From Hondaea fermentalgiana (taxonomy: Eukaryota; Sar; Bigyra; Thraustochytrida; Thraustochytriidae): 43,876 bases of DNA. Shown one piece after another: positions 19,676 through 30,565 of the stretch. The stretch is taken from assembly GCA_014084085.1 (NCBI GenBank), contig NPFB01000040.1, positions 846,702 through 890,577 of the forward strand. Direction: 5' to 3'. Within the stretch, counting starts at the first letter, position 1. Each line of letters starts with the position of its first letter. The notes below the pieces were generated by a model. That model saw only the letters and a list, made by a program, of their open reading frames with translations, did not search any database and had not been told where the DNA came from. A program made the position numbers and the translations under genes.

Positions 19676-19922
19676 AGCAAGAACAAGATCAAGAAGGCTG
19701 GAACGGAGGATGGATGGACGGATGTGTGGTACGTATGTTTTTGTTTTTCTTCCTTCCCGTTTTTCTTCCTGTTTCTTTGTCTTCCTGAAGCACTGTGGGG
19801 GCCTTCCCTTTGTTCACAGTCAAGTCCCTTCCTCGCGGCAGCAGCGGCAGCAGCGGCAGCAGCGGCGCGAAAGGACGTCGCGATGTGGTGCCGCGGACGA
19901 AGGCTCGAGCGGCAACGCTGAT

Positions 19923-19923
<1 letters not shown>

Positions 19924-19978
<55 letters not shown>
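19924..19978 (+). repeat. (GGCT)n array, left flank of assembly gap
   Basis: About thirteen perfect GGCT units running into the N block. The same unit resumes on the other side. Confidence 0.97.
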
Positions 19979-19980
<2 letters not shown>

Positions 19981-20080
19981 NNNNNNNNNNNNNNNNNNNN
20001 NNNNNNNNNNNNNNNNNNNNNNNNNNNNNNNNNNNNNNNNNNNNNNNNNNNNNNNNNNNNNNNNNNNNNNNNNNNNNNNN
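19981..20080. other. Assembly gap (100 N)
   Basis: Exactly 100 undetermined bases inside a GGCT array. The round number suggests a placeholder, so the true array length is unknown. Confidence 0.98.

Positions 20081-20130
<50 letters not shown>
20081..20130 (+). repeat. (GGCT)n array, right flank of assembly gap
   Basis: About twelve perfect units. With the left part this is one array of at least 26 units. Confidence 0.97.
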
Positions 20131-20133
<3 letters not shown>

Positions 20134-21211
20134 CTCGTATTGATCGGCGAAGGGCGGGCGGGCTGAAGGCGCCCCGATTGAGAAGATGTCAGCGATGGCG
20201 GCAGCGGCCCGCGGTCTGCCCGCCCCCACACCGCCCGCCGCGGGAGCGCCTTCTGCTGCGGCTGCTGCTGTGGCAGTTGTATCTAGCTGGTAGGTGATGG
20301 CCGGGTAGAGAGGTACCAGCGAGAGGGATAAAGAAAGGCTTCACTGTCAAGTCACGTTGGCTCGACCGTGACTCCAAGTTGGCATTGCTAATGCCATTCA
20401 TTTCCATGGCATCGCCATGGCACTGCACACTACCTCGGGCCGGCCGCTTCGAGGCTCGAGCAAGCTGCAGGCCGAGTGAGCTCGCGGTGGTTGGCAAGGA
20501 AGCGACCCACTAGTGCGGCAGGAGACTGCACTACTGCGCGCCAGAGAGGGGACGAGGGAGAGGATTTTGAAACGGGTGCCGTCACTTCGATCCACGGTCA
20601 TTGATGGATCGATCCATTGATCGATTGAGGATCGAGCCATTGACCCACCGACCGACCTGGCGGCCGACCCACCGACCCAACGACCGACCGACCCGCTTGA
20701 CTGCAGCTCGGCTCGCAGCTCGGCTCGCTGTCGGCTCTCCTGCGTTCCCCACCGGAATCCTGACAACGAGCGAGCTGAGAAATGCATCGAGGGGCGATTG
20801 CAGTGCATTGAGGAGTCCCTCGAGCTACGATCCTTCCTTCGTCGATCGTGATCTGCGGCTAAACAGAGCTTCGCGCGCAGTGCCAGCTGCAGCGACCGAG
20901 TAAAGAGAACACGGCCTTCACGACGAGCGCGAGCACGAGCGCAAGAATGGAATCGGGGCTAAGCCCGCGGTCGTGTCGCGGCGGCGGCGGCACCCATGCG
21001 CTGCTGGCCGCTTGATTGGCGAAGAATCCCTTGGCGCCAAGAGCTTTGGGTCATCCTCGCCGGAGAGCTGGCTGCTTGCAGCCAGTGGCGGCGAGAGCTT
21101 TTGTCAAGATTTTTCTGCCAAGACCATGACCGAGATCATGACCAAAACGTGGATCAAATCCAGGCCTTCGATGGAGCCCCAAGCCTCAGGATTCGGGAGC
21201 CGACGGGATGC

Positions 21212-21285
21212 CGCTGCCTGCCTGACTGCCTGCCTGCCTGTCTGTCTGCCTGTCTGTCTGTCTCTGCCTGCCTGCCTGCCTGTCT
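21212..21285 (+). repeat. Mixed TGCC/TGTC tetranucleotide array
   Basis: Blocks of TGCC and TGTC alternate over about 74 bases with single-base variants between blocks. Confidence 0.9.
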
Positions 21286-21368
21286 ATACCTGCCAGGCAC
21301 ATAATTGCGCGGCGAGCGGAGCTTTGGGGCTTCCGCCGCGACGCACAACTCAACTTACAGTTAAAGGT

Positions 21369-21396
21369 CAACTCAACTCAACTCAACTCAACTCAA
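21369..21396 (+). repeat. (AACTC)n pentanucleotide repeat
   Basis: Between five and six perfect units. Confidence 0.94.
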
Positions 21397-21907
21397 CCCC
21401 GGCCGCAGCGGCCACGGGCGACGCGACTGCGTGCGAGGAGAGCGCGGGCTCTCGCTCCAAGGGTGCCTGCCGCCGCCGCCGCCGGCGCAATGGCACGTGC
21501 AGCGGTGGCGGCCAAGGGCGGCACGTGCAGCAAGCGCGTGCACGCGCAGATGAACCTGCGAAGGAAGTTAGCGGCCGGACGTGCCGCGCCACTGCCTGCC
21601 GGCAGCGCACGCTTGCTCGCTGCTGCCACTGATGCTGCTGCTGCCAATGTTGCTACTGCTGATGGGTCGCCAGCTGGCTGGCATCACATGCGGACGCCGC
21701 GCGTGCATGCCGCGTCTCCAGAACAATTTATTCGCCCGTACCGTACGCTGCGGCCTCGGGCTCGTACGGACAGAGCAGCAGCAGCAGCAGCTGCAGCAGC
21801 AGCAACTGTAGCGCGCAACTTGAAGCAAAAAAGCAAGCGAGCGAGCGAGCAAGCAAACACGCACACAGCAGCGCGCAGTGCGAGCTAGCCGCCAGGGCGC
21901 GGGCGGT

Positions 21908-21949
21908 ACGTACTTGCGCCTAGACGGAACGTACTTGCGCCTGGACGGA
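21908..21949 (+). repeat. 21-bp direct repeat, two copies
   Basis: Two adjacent copies of a 21-base unit starting ACGTACTTGCGCCT and differing at one base. Confidence 0.93.
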
Positions 21950-22332
21950 CAGCAGCGCGACTGCAGCAAGCCTGGGCGAGGTCGCGGCTCGGTCGCGGCT
22001 CGGACGCGGAGGCGCGAGTACTTTCCGCGGCAGGGCGGAGGGCGGGGCCTGACCTGACCCGGCAGGGCAGGGTTCTTTCCGGGTCGAGACCCAGTCAGAG
22101 CTGGCCGAGGAGGAAGCCACGGCCGCGCCAGGCCCCGACGGGTGGCGGCAGCGCGGAGGGCTTCAAGTTGCTGTCCGCGCCGCGGCGGTGCCGTCTTTGG
22201 TAGTATCTTCTGCGGCCACCTACCTTCGCCAGGCTGACAATCGCTTGCGTCATTTGGTGGCTTGTACGCAGGCGGTAGCGGCGCTTCATTGTCGTCGGTC
22301 AGTCGCCAGTCAATCGAGCGCACTGCAAGATT

Positions 22333-22370
22333 GATCAAGATCAAGATCAAGATCAAGATCAAGATCAAGA
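22333..22370 (+). repeat. (GATCAA)n hexanucleotide repeat
   Basis: Six perfect units with a decaying AT-rich right end. Confidence 0.95.
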
Positions 22371-22920
22371 TTAAGATTTTAATATCAAGATCAATACGCA
22401 ATCGGAGCTGGCACTCAGCACAGGCATGGAGGCTGGCAAGCAGCAGCGCCATCCTGGCCGCGTCCCGCACTTTGGCCGTCGGCGCGACTGCGACCGCGAC
22501 TGCGATTCCACTTCGACCAACCCACGAGTCGAGGTACTTTCGCTCCCTCTCGGACGGCAACGAACAGTGGCCATGGTGGCTGGCGTGAACGCCGGTCCTC
22601 GGCACCGCGACGGTACGGACGCGACTGGGACTTGCGGCGCTTGGGCCTCGAAAGCTTGATGAACATCGGAGACGCGACGGCAAGCACGCAAGCACCGGTG
22701 CAGCCACGGGTGGGCGAGAGGGAGACAAGGCTAGGCCACGCGCCGCAGCGCGTGCTGGGACTGCAAGAAAGATCCTGCGTCCTTGGACCGGGGTGCGCGC
22801 GAAAGAAAAATCGAAAAGAAAAAATACTCAAGAGGACAAAAGGAAGGAAGCACGGAGGAAGTAGCTTCGGCCCTGGCGGGTAGCGAGCGGCGAGCGTGCG
22901 AAGCAAGACGCGGCACCGGG

Positions 22921-22986
22921 CCACGTTCTGTTTGGCTAGTGGCCACATTTTGTTTGGCCAGTGGCAACGTTTTGTTTGGCCAGTGG
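22921..22986 (+). repeat. 22-bp tandem repeat, three copies
   Basis: Three consecutive 22-base units built around TTTTGTTTGGCCAGTGG, with three to four differences between copies. Not a simple microsatellite. Confidence 0.93.
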
Positions 22987-23179
22987 TGGTGGCTAGTTGC
23001 GGCTGTGGCAGCCAGCACGACTCACCACTGCAGTCGCAGATTGGCGAATAGAGAAGAGCAGCCGGCAGAGGAACTCAAGTTGCAACTAACTTGTGAGAAA
23101 TCCGGAAAGAAAGTATCGTGCCTGCTGCCTCCTGCCGCCTGGAAAAAAATCTTATTAAAAAAATTCTGACGGGCGTGGG

Positions 23180-23236
23180 ACGGAGCGGAGCGGAGCAGAG
23201 CGGAGCGGAGCGGAGCAGAGCAGAGCAGAGCAGAGC
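23180..23236 (+). repeat. (GGAGC/AGAGC)n pentanucleotide array
   Basis: Eleven units, the left ones GGAGC and the right ones AGAGC. Confidence 0.94.
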
Positions 23237-24260
23237 GAGCGCGTATCATGTAGCAAAGGTATCCACCATGGCCAATGCCTTCGTTTGCCCGGCCCGCGGG
23301 CGCGACCAGGCCCTGCGCGTCGCACCGGCCACTCCCACAGCCGCGCGGAAGCGCAGCAAGACCCAGTAAGCGCGCACTGTGACCCGCAGCGGAGGGCCGC
23401 GGCTTTTGAACCGTCCGGCCGGGGCGCCGTGGCCGCACACATCGCACGGCACGGCCCGTTCGCTCGCTCCGGCCCGTTCGCTCGCTCACTCTCTCACCAC
23501 TCGCACAGACCAGACAGGCCACCGGCCTGGTCACTGTTGCGGCTGCTGCTGCGACTGCTGTGACTGCTGCTGCTGCTGCTGCTGCTGCTGCCGGCCGCCG
23601 TAATTTTGGCAAGACCCGTGGGACAGGCAAGCGGCTGCGGGTCGTTGACAGAAAGTTTGAGGCGAACTTCGCCCCTCATGACATGACAGTAAAGAAGGGA
23701 AGGGGGGTAGGTGGCGACTTCGCTATCGGGGAATATCGCATATCATATCCGTAGAATCACAATGATGAGAATCGGAAACACGGAGAAACTCCTCACATCA
23801 TGTTTACCCGACTTCTCTCATGTTCTTCTCTCGTATCGTCGCGCGACAGAGAGTAAGGCTAAGCCTTGGGAGAAAGGCTTGGGACGGACAAACACAAGAG
23901 AATCACCAATGCAATGCGTAGGACTGTCGAGCGCGGGTCCATCTCATCCCTCCGCAACGACCTGCCGCTCCCTCTATCTGCTGCTGCTGCTGCTGCCGGC
24001 AACTGCTGCTGCTGCACAAGGTGCGACGAGAGAGACGAGCAATGAGCGGACTCATCCATAGACATTCCTATCTGGAGAAGAAGAAGATGATGATGATCAT
24101 GAAGATGATGATGAGCGCAACGAGCAAACACGCAGCTCCAAACTTAGTACGGACGGAGAGCTGCGCTAGCCTGCTCGTGTGAGCTCGCGCGTGCGCGTTC
24201 ACGACGAGCCTCGTCACGTTGAGTCAAGCCCAGCCCAGCCTGGTCTTCGCAAGCAACAGC

Positions 24261-26357
24261 ATGTCGTCATCGGCGCGTCGCGTAGCAACCCTTCGCGCCC
24301 ACCTCGCGACAGCGTCGCAGCAGGAGCAGGAGGGAAAGCCGCTCTCCCAAGGCGTGAGCCCAGAGGAAACGCGATCGGTGAGCTCCCTCGCCCGTGACGC
24401 GTGGAGCATCGCAACTGAAAATGTCGCGCTCACAGAAAGACATGGAGGCGACCTCGTCGCCGAGGTGCTCAAGGCGCACAAGGTCGACTTCATCTTTTGT
24501 CTTTCCGGAGGCCACATCAGCCCCTTTCTTGTAAGCTGCAAACGCGATGGTATTCGTGTGGTCGATGTGCGGCACGAGGTCAACGCCGTCTTTGCAGCCG
24601 ATGCCGTCTCCCGCCTCTCTGGCCGCCCTGGCGTGGCAGCCGTCACCGCTGGCCCTGGCGTGACCAACACCGTCACAGCTGTCAAAAACGCCGCCATGGC
24701 CCAAAGCCCGCTCGTCCTGCTCGGTGGCGCCGCGGCGACCCTTACCCAGGGCCGAGGCGCTCTGCAGGACATCGACCACCTCTCCTTCTTGCGCCCCATC
24801 TGCAAGTGGGTCGGATCCGCGCGCACCGTGCGCGACATCGTCCCTCTCTTGCGCCGCGCCTTTCAAGAAGCAATGTCTGGCGTCCCGGGCCCCGTTTTTC
24901 TCGAGCTGCCCCTCGACGTCCTGTACCCGGTCCTCGAGCTCCTTCCTCAATGCGGATCGCACGACCGCGTGCGCGCCCGCGATGTCAAGCCAGCGGACTT
25001 TTCGCGACTCCTTATCCCCCGCGAGGCCAAGAGCCAAGGCATGGATGCCAAGGCCTTCCTCGCGTCCCGGAACCCCGACGCTCCCGTCTTTCTCGAGGTC
25101 CCAGAGGAGCGTGCGCCCCCCTTTGCGAAAAAGGCCTTCTTTGGCCTGCTCCAAGCTCAACTCCATGCCGGCGCCCACGATCGCAACTACGACTTTTCCC
25201 CACTCCCCATCACGTATCCCAAACCTAGCGTTTCTGACGTCCGCAAGGTTGCCGACCGTCTGCGCAACGCCAAGCGACCCGTCTTTGTGCTCCAGTCGCA
25301 GTGCATGCTGCATGGCCTCGAGGGCGCAAACCGCCTTGCCGCCACGCTCGAGCGCCTTGGCGTGCCTTGCTATCTCGGCGGCATGACTCGCGGCCTCTTG
25401 GGCCGCAACAGCAGCCTGCACATTCGCCAGAACCGTGGCAGGTCGCTTCAGGAGGCCGACCTAGTCTGCCTCTTTGGCCTGAGCGTCGACTTTCGCCTCG
25501 GCTACGGCCAGGCTCTGCCCAAGCGCGGTGTTGTTCACGTTAACAGGGCGCAGCACGAGCTCGAGCTCAACACCGACCTCTTTTGGAAACCCGAAGTCTC
25601 CGCTCTTGCCGATCCTACAGAGTTCATCGAGGCTCTTGCCAAGGAACTTGGCGACAAGAACATGCCACGCGCGCGAATTGGAGAATGGACCGACACGCTT
25701 CGGCAGCGCGACGCTAAAAAGGAGGCTGCTAATGCTGCAAAGGCTGCTGCGCCCGCCCTCGGCCGCAACGCCAAAAATGGCCAGCCCCTTATCAACCCCC
25801 TCCAGCTCTTTCACGACCTCGACGATGTCCTTGGCGATGACGCAATCCTCGTCGCCGATGGTGGAGACTTTGTCGCCACAGGAAGCTACGTTTTGCACCC
25901 TCCTGGTCCGCTTACCTGGCTCGACCCGGGCGCGTTCGGAACGCTTGGCGTCGGCGGCGGCTTTGCACTTGGCGCAGCTCTTCTCTACCCGGAAAAGGAC
26001 ATTTGGATCATCTGGGGCGACGGGTCCGCCGGCTACTCTTTGCTCGAGTTTGATACATTTAACCGCCACAACCTCAATGTCATTGCTCTCGTCGGCAATG
26101 ATGCTTGCTGGACCCAGATCGAGCGCGAGCAAGTTCCCATGTTCAACGACGACGTCTCCACCATTCTCGACTATATTGACTATGACAAAGCTGCAGAGGG
26201 TCTCGGCGGCCGCGGTCTTCGCATTGATACCCCAGACGCCGACGTCAAGTCAATTCTTCGCGAAGCACAGCGCATTTCCCGACAAGATAATAAGCCTGTT
26301 CTCATCAATGCTCACATTGGTCGCACCGACTTTCGTGAAGGATCATTGTCCGTGTGA
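24261..26357 (+). CDS. ILVBL: ILVBL/HACL2-like ThDP-dependent 2-hydroxyacyl-CoA lyase
   Basis: A 698-aa thiamine-diphosphate enzyme; human ILVBL (HACL2) is 632 aa. The known enzyme cleaves 2-hydroxyacyl-CoA to a fatty aldehyde and formyl-CoA in alpha-oxidation. Visible: catalytic Glu106 in [16 protein letters not shown], the [16 protein letters not shown] block, [20 protein letters not shown], and the ThDP/Mg motif GDGS at 586-589 ending with Asn613 in VGNDACW. The sequence after RHEV matches the ILVBL group better than acetolactate synthase or peroxisomal HACL1. The ATG at 24261 gives [21 protein letters not shown], an Arg-rich, acid-free start like a mitochondrial presequence, whereas animal ILVBL has a membrane anchor. 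There is no PTS1 at the C-terminus (SLSV). The frame upstream opens only with TTG. Confidence 0.9.
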   Translation: MSSSARRVATLRAHLATASQQEQEGKPLSQGVSPEETRSVSSLARDAWSIATENVALTERHGGDLVAEVLKAHKVDFIFCLSGGHISPFLVSCKRDGIRVVDVRHEVNAVFAADAVSRLSGRPGVAAVTAGPGVTNTVTAVKNAAMAQSPLVLLGGAAATLTQGRGALQDIDHLSFLRPICKWVGSARTVRDIVPLLRRAFQEAMSGVPGPVFLELPLDVLYPVLELLPQCGSHDRVRARDVKPADFSRLLIPREAKSQGMDAKAFLASRNPDAPVFLEVPEERAPPFAKKAFFGLLQAQLHAGAHDRNYDFSPLPITYPKPSVSDVRKVADRLRNAKRPVFVLQSQCMLHGLEGANRLAATLERLGVPCYLGGMTRGLLGRNSSLHIRQNRGRSLQEADLVCLFGLSVDFRLGYGQALPKRGVVHVNRAQHELELNTDLFWKPEVSALADPTEFIEALAKELGDKNMPRARIGEWTDTLRQRDAKKEAANAAKAAAPALGRNAKNGQPLINPLQLFHDLDDVLGDDAILVADGGDFVATGSYVLHPPGPLTWLDPGAFGTLGVGGGFALGAALLYPEKDIWIIWGDGSAGYSLLEFDTFNRHNLNVIALVGNDACWTQIEREQVPMFNDDVSTILDYIDYDKAAEGLGGRGLRIDTPDADVKSILREAQRISRQDNKPVLINAHIGRTDFREGSLSV

Positions 26358-26887
26358 TCGATCAACAAGCAGCCGACAAGGTCCCCACCCGCCCCAATCT
26401 CTTCAATAAGTACGCTCAATCATAATTCATTCTCTCTTCTTGATCGAAGACCGACAAAGGGTCTTGGTGAGTTGAACTTTTTAGCTGCAAGTGATAAGTA
26501 CAACTCGAAACAACGTAGCGAAAGAGAGATCAAATCATCAAGCCACGTTTCGCTTCACTTCACAGGTCGTTTACGTTGGTCACATAGGTAGCATGGTAGC
26601 ATGTCCCTTGAGATGTTCCCCAATAAATGTTTGGTATACCTAGTCTTCGCGCAAGATAATATTCTGGGCTGATTGTGCTGAGTATAGCCTAACGGGCTGA
26701 GTTCTCCAGGCAGCTTTCAACGGTTACTTTTCGTCCCGAAACTTGGCGCAAGCAAGCTCACTGTCGGTCGGGCCAGCGCGCGAGCCGCGAAATCTATGCG
26801 CGCGCGCGTGCGCGCGCACGCTCAGATCCTTCTCTGGCGGAAACCGTACGCCGTGCTTCCTGCTCACGCTGCAATCGACTCGCAACC
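26358..26887. other. Intergenic HACL2-like to ARMC9-like
   Basis: Head-to-tail spacer of 530 bases with no plausible frame. AATAAA at 26622-26627, about 265 bases after the stop, is a possible poly(A) signal. A GCGC alternation at 26796-26818 (purine-pyrimidine, Z-DNA prone) lies about 70 bases before the ARMC9 ATG. Confidence 0.5.
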
Positions 26888-29464
26888 ATGAGCAGCGCTG
26901 CTCCTCCGACAGAAGTTGACCCCGCCCGCGTGCAACGCGCCATTCTTGAATACCTCAAGCATTACGAGTTCGTGCACTCGGCAGAGTGCCTCGAGGCCGA
27001 GCTCGAGCGGAGAAGGCTATCGGCGGAAGGGACCGCAGGGTCCCGTCGACGGCGCGACGGAAAGAAGGGTCGTGCAAGAGGTGGAAATCCTGCACGTGAA
27101 GAGCTCTCCGTGGCAGAACGCATTCTCTGCGCATTTGATGCCGGTAATGAAGACGTTTTTGTCTTTTTGTGGAACACGAAAATCGATGAGCGCGACCGCG
27201 ATGTAGACCTAGCTCGGCATATTGAATTTGACACGAGACTTTACCTCGCCGCCTATTACGTTCTCGATGAAGGCACGAGCGCGCAACTCGAAACAGATGC
27301 GCGCATGCGCGCTCTGAAAAAGTTCCTCGACACGCGTGGCCGAGCGCTTGCCAGCGACCCTGCCTGCTGCGCATATTATGCACTTCCCCTTTGTGCAGCG
27401 CCGCAAGAACACTCTGTCTTTTCTCGCATCTTTGAAGACTCGTGGAGGGCAGAATTGCGTGCTCGTCTCGAAGCCTTCTTGCAGCTCAATGCGCGAGAAG
27501 GCACGCGTCCTGAGCTTTGTGAACTGTACGCAGGAAACACCACGCTTGCAGATGGGAACTCCAAGCCGCACACCAATCCTCATTCCGCGGAGTCCAAGCT
27601 CGACGCTCACGTTCCACGTGAGGTGGACACAGCTCAAAGCTCCGGCCGAGAAAATGCCAAAGCGCTGTGCAAAGCAATCTACGCAACGACGGTACAGACT
27701 GTCGAGCTTTTGCAACGCGTACGCAACCTTGGAGGACCCAAGGTGCAATCGGCAGTCTCTGAGAGATACATGAACAAACTCATGCGCAAGATGCAGCGCT
27801 TTGCCGACCTCATCGAGGGAGACCCAGAGGTGGCCGCAGCTGCCGAGTTAGACGGCTCTTTCATGAGCCTCTTTGATGATGAGGATATTGCAGAGAAAAC
27901 CATTCCTAGCGCGAGCGCGGAACAGCGCAGCAGACGCGAAACAAACAACGACCTTCGCATCGATGATCCAGACGACAACAGCGATGACGACATCGGTGCG
28001 AGCATGCTCGAATCCAAGCATAGGGAAAAGACCCTCGTGCCTGCCAAGCCTACAACAGCAGCCATGTCGCCGCAAAGTCCGCACATGGAGCTCGACTTCC
28101 AAGCTGCCATCGAGTGCCCCGTGCTTGCACCACTTGATTATGGTCTCATCAAGAGCGATCTCGACCAGCTGGCAGATCGTGCCGCGAATGAACCCATGGC
28201 GGCTCGCCAAGCCTGCCTTGTACTTCAGGCGCTTCGTTGGCGGCTCAGTCGTACCCCAAGTGCTTTGAGACGAGCTAGCGTGCTCGCAAAGTACGCTGAG
28301 CACGATATCCTTGGCATCGCAGTTGATGATGGGGAGAGAGTTCTCCTCAAAGCTCTGCTCACTTGCGGAGTCGCCTCTGTGCGAGAATATGCGGTTCGCC
28401 TCATTAGCTACGTGGCAATGGGTCGTGCAGGGCGCGTGTATCTTCTGGCTGGTAAAGACCTTGTGCTTGCGGCCATATGGGAAGAGCTTTCCCAGGCCAG
28501 GTGGAAGTTTCCGAGAGCTGATCAGCGCTTCGAAAAGGCTGGAAATCCCGAGATTGCTCTCTGCGCACTTCAGCGGCTTAGCTTGCACCCTTCCTTTGCA
28601 GCAGAGTTACATACCATCCCAGAGGGCGCAAGGGTGACGTCAACGTCGTCCACCGTGGCATTCCTCGTCAATCTCTTGCAAAAGGCACGCCATCGTACAG
28701 ATTTTGTCAATGAGCATATTGCCGCTCTCGCTCTAAATCTTAGCATCTCCTCTGGGGCGTCTGCCAAACTCGAGCAGGAAGAAGACTGTCTTCGGACGCT
28801 GGAAGCGATATTGTCCGAGGAGCAGTTTGGCTACCTTCACGAGTTTGCCGTTGCAATTCTCTATGCAATGTTGCGCGGCGACACAATTCGCAAAGCACTG
28901 ACAAATCGAGAGGGCCCGCATTTTAGCCTTCTTCAAGACCTGGTTCAACAAGAGGCCGAAAGCCCTGTCTCTTTGGAAATCCGACAGCAACTCATGTACA
29001 TTGTTGACCTTGTCGAAAACGATGCCGTGGAGCAGGCCATGGATGCGGAGGAAAAACAGGCGCTTTCGCTCGAGAAAGAAGCCAAGGGCGCGGATCGTGC
29101 AGCCGAAGAAAACGACGAACAAATGCCGATCGCGGAACCTGGGGCCAACGAGGTTGAATCCGGGGAGGATCTTCCGCCAGAAGACGACGAGAGTGAGCTC
29201 CGCGACTTCAGAGAGAGTTCTGCGCCTTCTGGGACTCGCCAAGGTGAGCATTTGCTCGTGTTTGCGTACAGTCAGTTTTATCGCAGTCCATCGAAACCGA
29301 AAGCGAATGCAGCCGCAGAGCCTCGTTCTCCCATCCTCAAGCTCGTCGACAGCCTGCGCCTCCCCGACGAGCTGGCCTCAAAGCCCCGACTTATCAACAC
29401 CCCCGGTTCATCCATGAACGCTCCGTTCGATCTTGGCAACGACAAGGCTAGCTCATCAAAATAA
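26888..29464 (+). CDS. ARMC9: ARMC9-like LisH/armadillo protein
   Basis: An 858-aa protein; the ATG at 26888 has an AACC context. The N-terminus has a LisH-type helix pair (about 13-45, QRAILEYLKHYEFVHSAECL). A helical armadillo-like region runs from about 414 to 715, with ALCALQRLSLHPSFAAEL and AALALNLSISS matching the order seen in ARMC9. An acidic linker (718-780) and a short conserved tail (LLVFAYSQFYR) follow. In animals ARMC9 is a basal-body and ciliary-tip protein in a complex with TOGARAM1; the same role in zoospore flagella here is inference. The last 80 codons have been copied downstream (30808-31047), and a short piece appears again at 32025. I rate ARMC9 as the best family but did not run a search. 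Confidence 0.75.
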   Translation: MSSAAPPTEVDPARVQRAILEYLKHYEFVHSAECLEAELERRRLSAEGTAGSRRRRDGKKGRARGGNPAREELSVAERILCAFDAGNEDVFVFLWNTKIDERDRDVDLARHIEFDTRLYLAAYYVLDEGTSAQLETDARMRALKKFLDTRGRALASDPACCAYYALPLCAAPQEHSVFSRIFEDSWRAELRARLEAFLQLNAREGTRPELCELYAGNTTLADGNSKPHTNPHSAESKLDAHVPREVDTAQSSGRENAKALCKAIYATTVQTVELLQRVRNLGGPKVQSAVSERYMNKLMRKMQRFADLIEGDPEVAAAAELDGSFMSLFDDEDIAEKTIPSASAEQRSRRETNNDLRIDDPDDNSDDDIGASMLESKHREKTLVPAKPTTAAMSPQSPHMELDFQAAIECPVLAPLDYGLIKSDLDQLADRAANEPMAARQACLVLQALRWRLSRTPSALRRASVLAKYAEHDILGIAVDDGERVLLKALLTCGVASVREYAVRLISYVAMGRAGRVYLLAGKDLVLAAIWEELSQARWKFPRADQRFEKAGNPEIALCALQRLSLHPSFAAELHTIPEGARVTSTSSTVAFLVNLLQKARHRTDFVNEHIAALALNLSISSGASAKLEQEEDCLRTLEAILSEEQFGYLHEFAVAILYAMLRGDTIRKALTNREGPHFSLLQDLVQQEAESPVSLEIRQQLMYIVDLVENDAVEQAMDAEEKQALSLEKEAKGADRAAEENDEQMPIAEPGANEVESGEDLPPEDDESELRDFRESSAPSGTRQGEHLLVFAYSQFYRSPSKPKANAAAEPRSPILKLVDSLRLPDELASKPRLINTPGSSMNAPFDLGNDKASSSK

Positions 29465-30565
29465 CAGTGCAAACAAGACTGTCTGGAATCAAAACGACTT
29501 TCTTGAAATCTATTTCGTGATTAGCGACTTGCGTGGCCGGCTGTGGCAAGCTCAAGGATGATTTGAGATCGAGCTCGTCTTTAAAGATGTTTTTTTTTTG
29601 GAAATGTGCCTTGTTTCTAGACTTTGGAGTTTCCAGGCTGGTTCGCCGTAAGCGTGCGCATTTCATTGCGCTGGATCGCGGCATTAACTTTGGAATACAT
29701 CACGACAGTCACTATGACGAGGCCAAGTATATTCCCGACGATACACAAAAGCGCCATTTGTATAATCGTGCGCTGAGTCATCACCCGGTCTTCCACGGGC
29801 AAGTCTGCTTCCATAGCTTGGAGCTTCTTGATGACGCGGTGAAAAGAGAAAAGTGTCACTAAGTATAAAGCTGCAAGGACTATGACCACAGTTGATTCGG
29901 ACGCGTCGTCGATGGCACCTCTGTCGTAGTAGCTCATTTTCTTTCTCAAGCTTGATTGTTTTTGTAATTGGAATGCTATGAATGTTGCTTGCAGGAGATT
30001 CGGGTTTGCTGCTTTTGTTCGAGTAATAGCGCAGACCTGCCAAGGAAATGCTGTAGAACTCATCTGTAGCCCAGGCTCGAATGTGTGCAAGTAATCGACG
30101 ATGTCCTTCACGATAAGGTAGCCAGCCATCAGGAGGCAAGCCTGCACACCGATGCACATCGAATCCGCACCGTGGACACCTGGCCGTGCACCCGTGGACG
30201 CCGTGGACATCGTGGGCTGAACGCCCTGGACACCAGAGCTAGTCCCTGCACGAAACGATGCCGCCATAACGAAGGCGACGGAGCCTTATGCGGCTGCCAG
30301 ATGCATAGCATACGCCGTCAACCATGCGTCGGCCAGCCATGCGTTCAGCGCGCGCGCGGCCCACACGGCGTGAACGCGCTCCTCGCGCACACATGTTTGC
30401 TGCACGTGCTGCTTGCTCGTGGCACGGCGGGCCGGCGTCGCGCCGTGTGAGTTTGCGGGCCGGCGTCGTGCCGTGTGCGAGCTGGCGGGCCGCACGAGTC
30501 CCACGAGCCTCGCGCGCCGCATGGCCCCGTGGGGCAGGCCGAACTATGGCCTGAGTCAGACGTTC
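29226..30565. repeat. Tandem duplication unit 1 (parent)
   Basis: It spans the ARMC9-like 3' end, the small membrane gene A and a GC-rich upstream block (CACGGCGGGCCGGCGTCG). Unit 2 repeats all three parts in the same order. It is called the parent because the ARMC9 part is intact. Confidence 0.85.
29617..29937 (-). CDS. Small two-helix membrane protein, copy A
   Basis: A 106-aa protein from the ATG at 29935-29937. Two hydrophobic helices (about 15-34 and 59-82) are separated by a charged loop VIKKLQAMEADLPVEDR and followed by NAAIQRNEMRTL and a polar tail ending NSKV. Copy B (31139-31468) keeps the loop motif, KxLxxMEAxLP, and the RNEMR motif although the DNA has diverged, which argues for coding. 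No known family recognised. The frame is open for 110 more codons upstream to an ATG at 30267, but copy B has no matching frame there, so I start at the short ATG. Convergent with the ARMC9-like gene, 152 bases apart. Confidence 0.6.
   Translation of the reverse strand: MSYYDRGAIDDASESTVVIVLAALYLVTLFSFHRVIKKLQAMEADLPVEDRVMTQRTIIQMALLCIVGNILGLVIVTVVMYSKVNAAIQRNEMRTLTANQPGNSKV

Larger units (their letters stand above)
17315..24260. other. 6.9-kb gene-poor, microsatellite-rich interval
   Basis: It lies between the divergent starts of the WRKY19-type gene and the HACL2-like gene. Long frames exist (392, 491 and 386 codons) but all are low complexity, overlap each other on both strands, and follow GC richness rather than coding constraint. 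I see no domain, no tRNA-like fold and no rRNA. It contains a polypurine tract, at least ten microsatellite or minisatellite arrays, two short direct repeats and an assembly gap. By contrast, the other gene-free stretches in this window are at most about 1.25 kb. Confidence 0.7.

Noticed and set aside
19612..20231. Frames running through the N gap encoding repeated LAGW or SQPA peptides
   Set aside because: They are translations of the GGCT microsatellite and of undetermined bases.
22333..22986. Regular repeats considered as a CRISPR array
   Set aside because: Units abut with no unique spacers, there are no cas genes, and the genome is eukaryotic.
17315..24260. Search by eye for tRNA or rRNA genes in the gene-poor interval
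   Set aside because: No A-box/B-box pair or rRNA-like stretch was recognised. A covariance-model scan would be decisive and was not possible here.
29938..30267. 110-codon N-terminal extension of membrane protein A
   Set aside because: The homologous DNA upstream of copy B does not keep this frame, so it is more likely promoter or 5' UTR. Not fully excluded.
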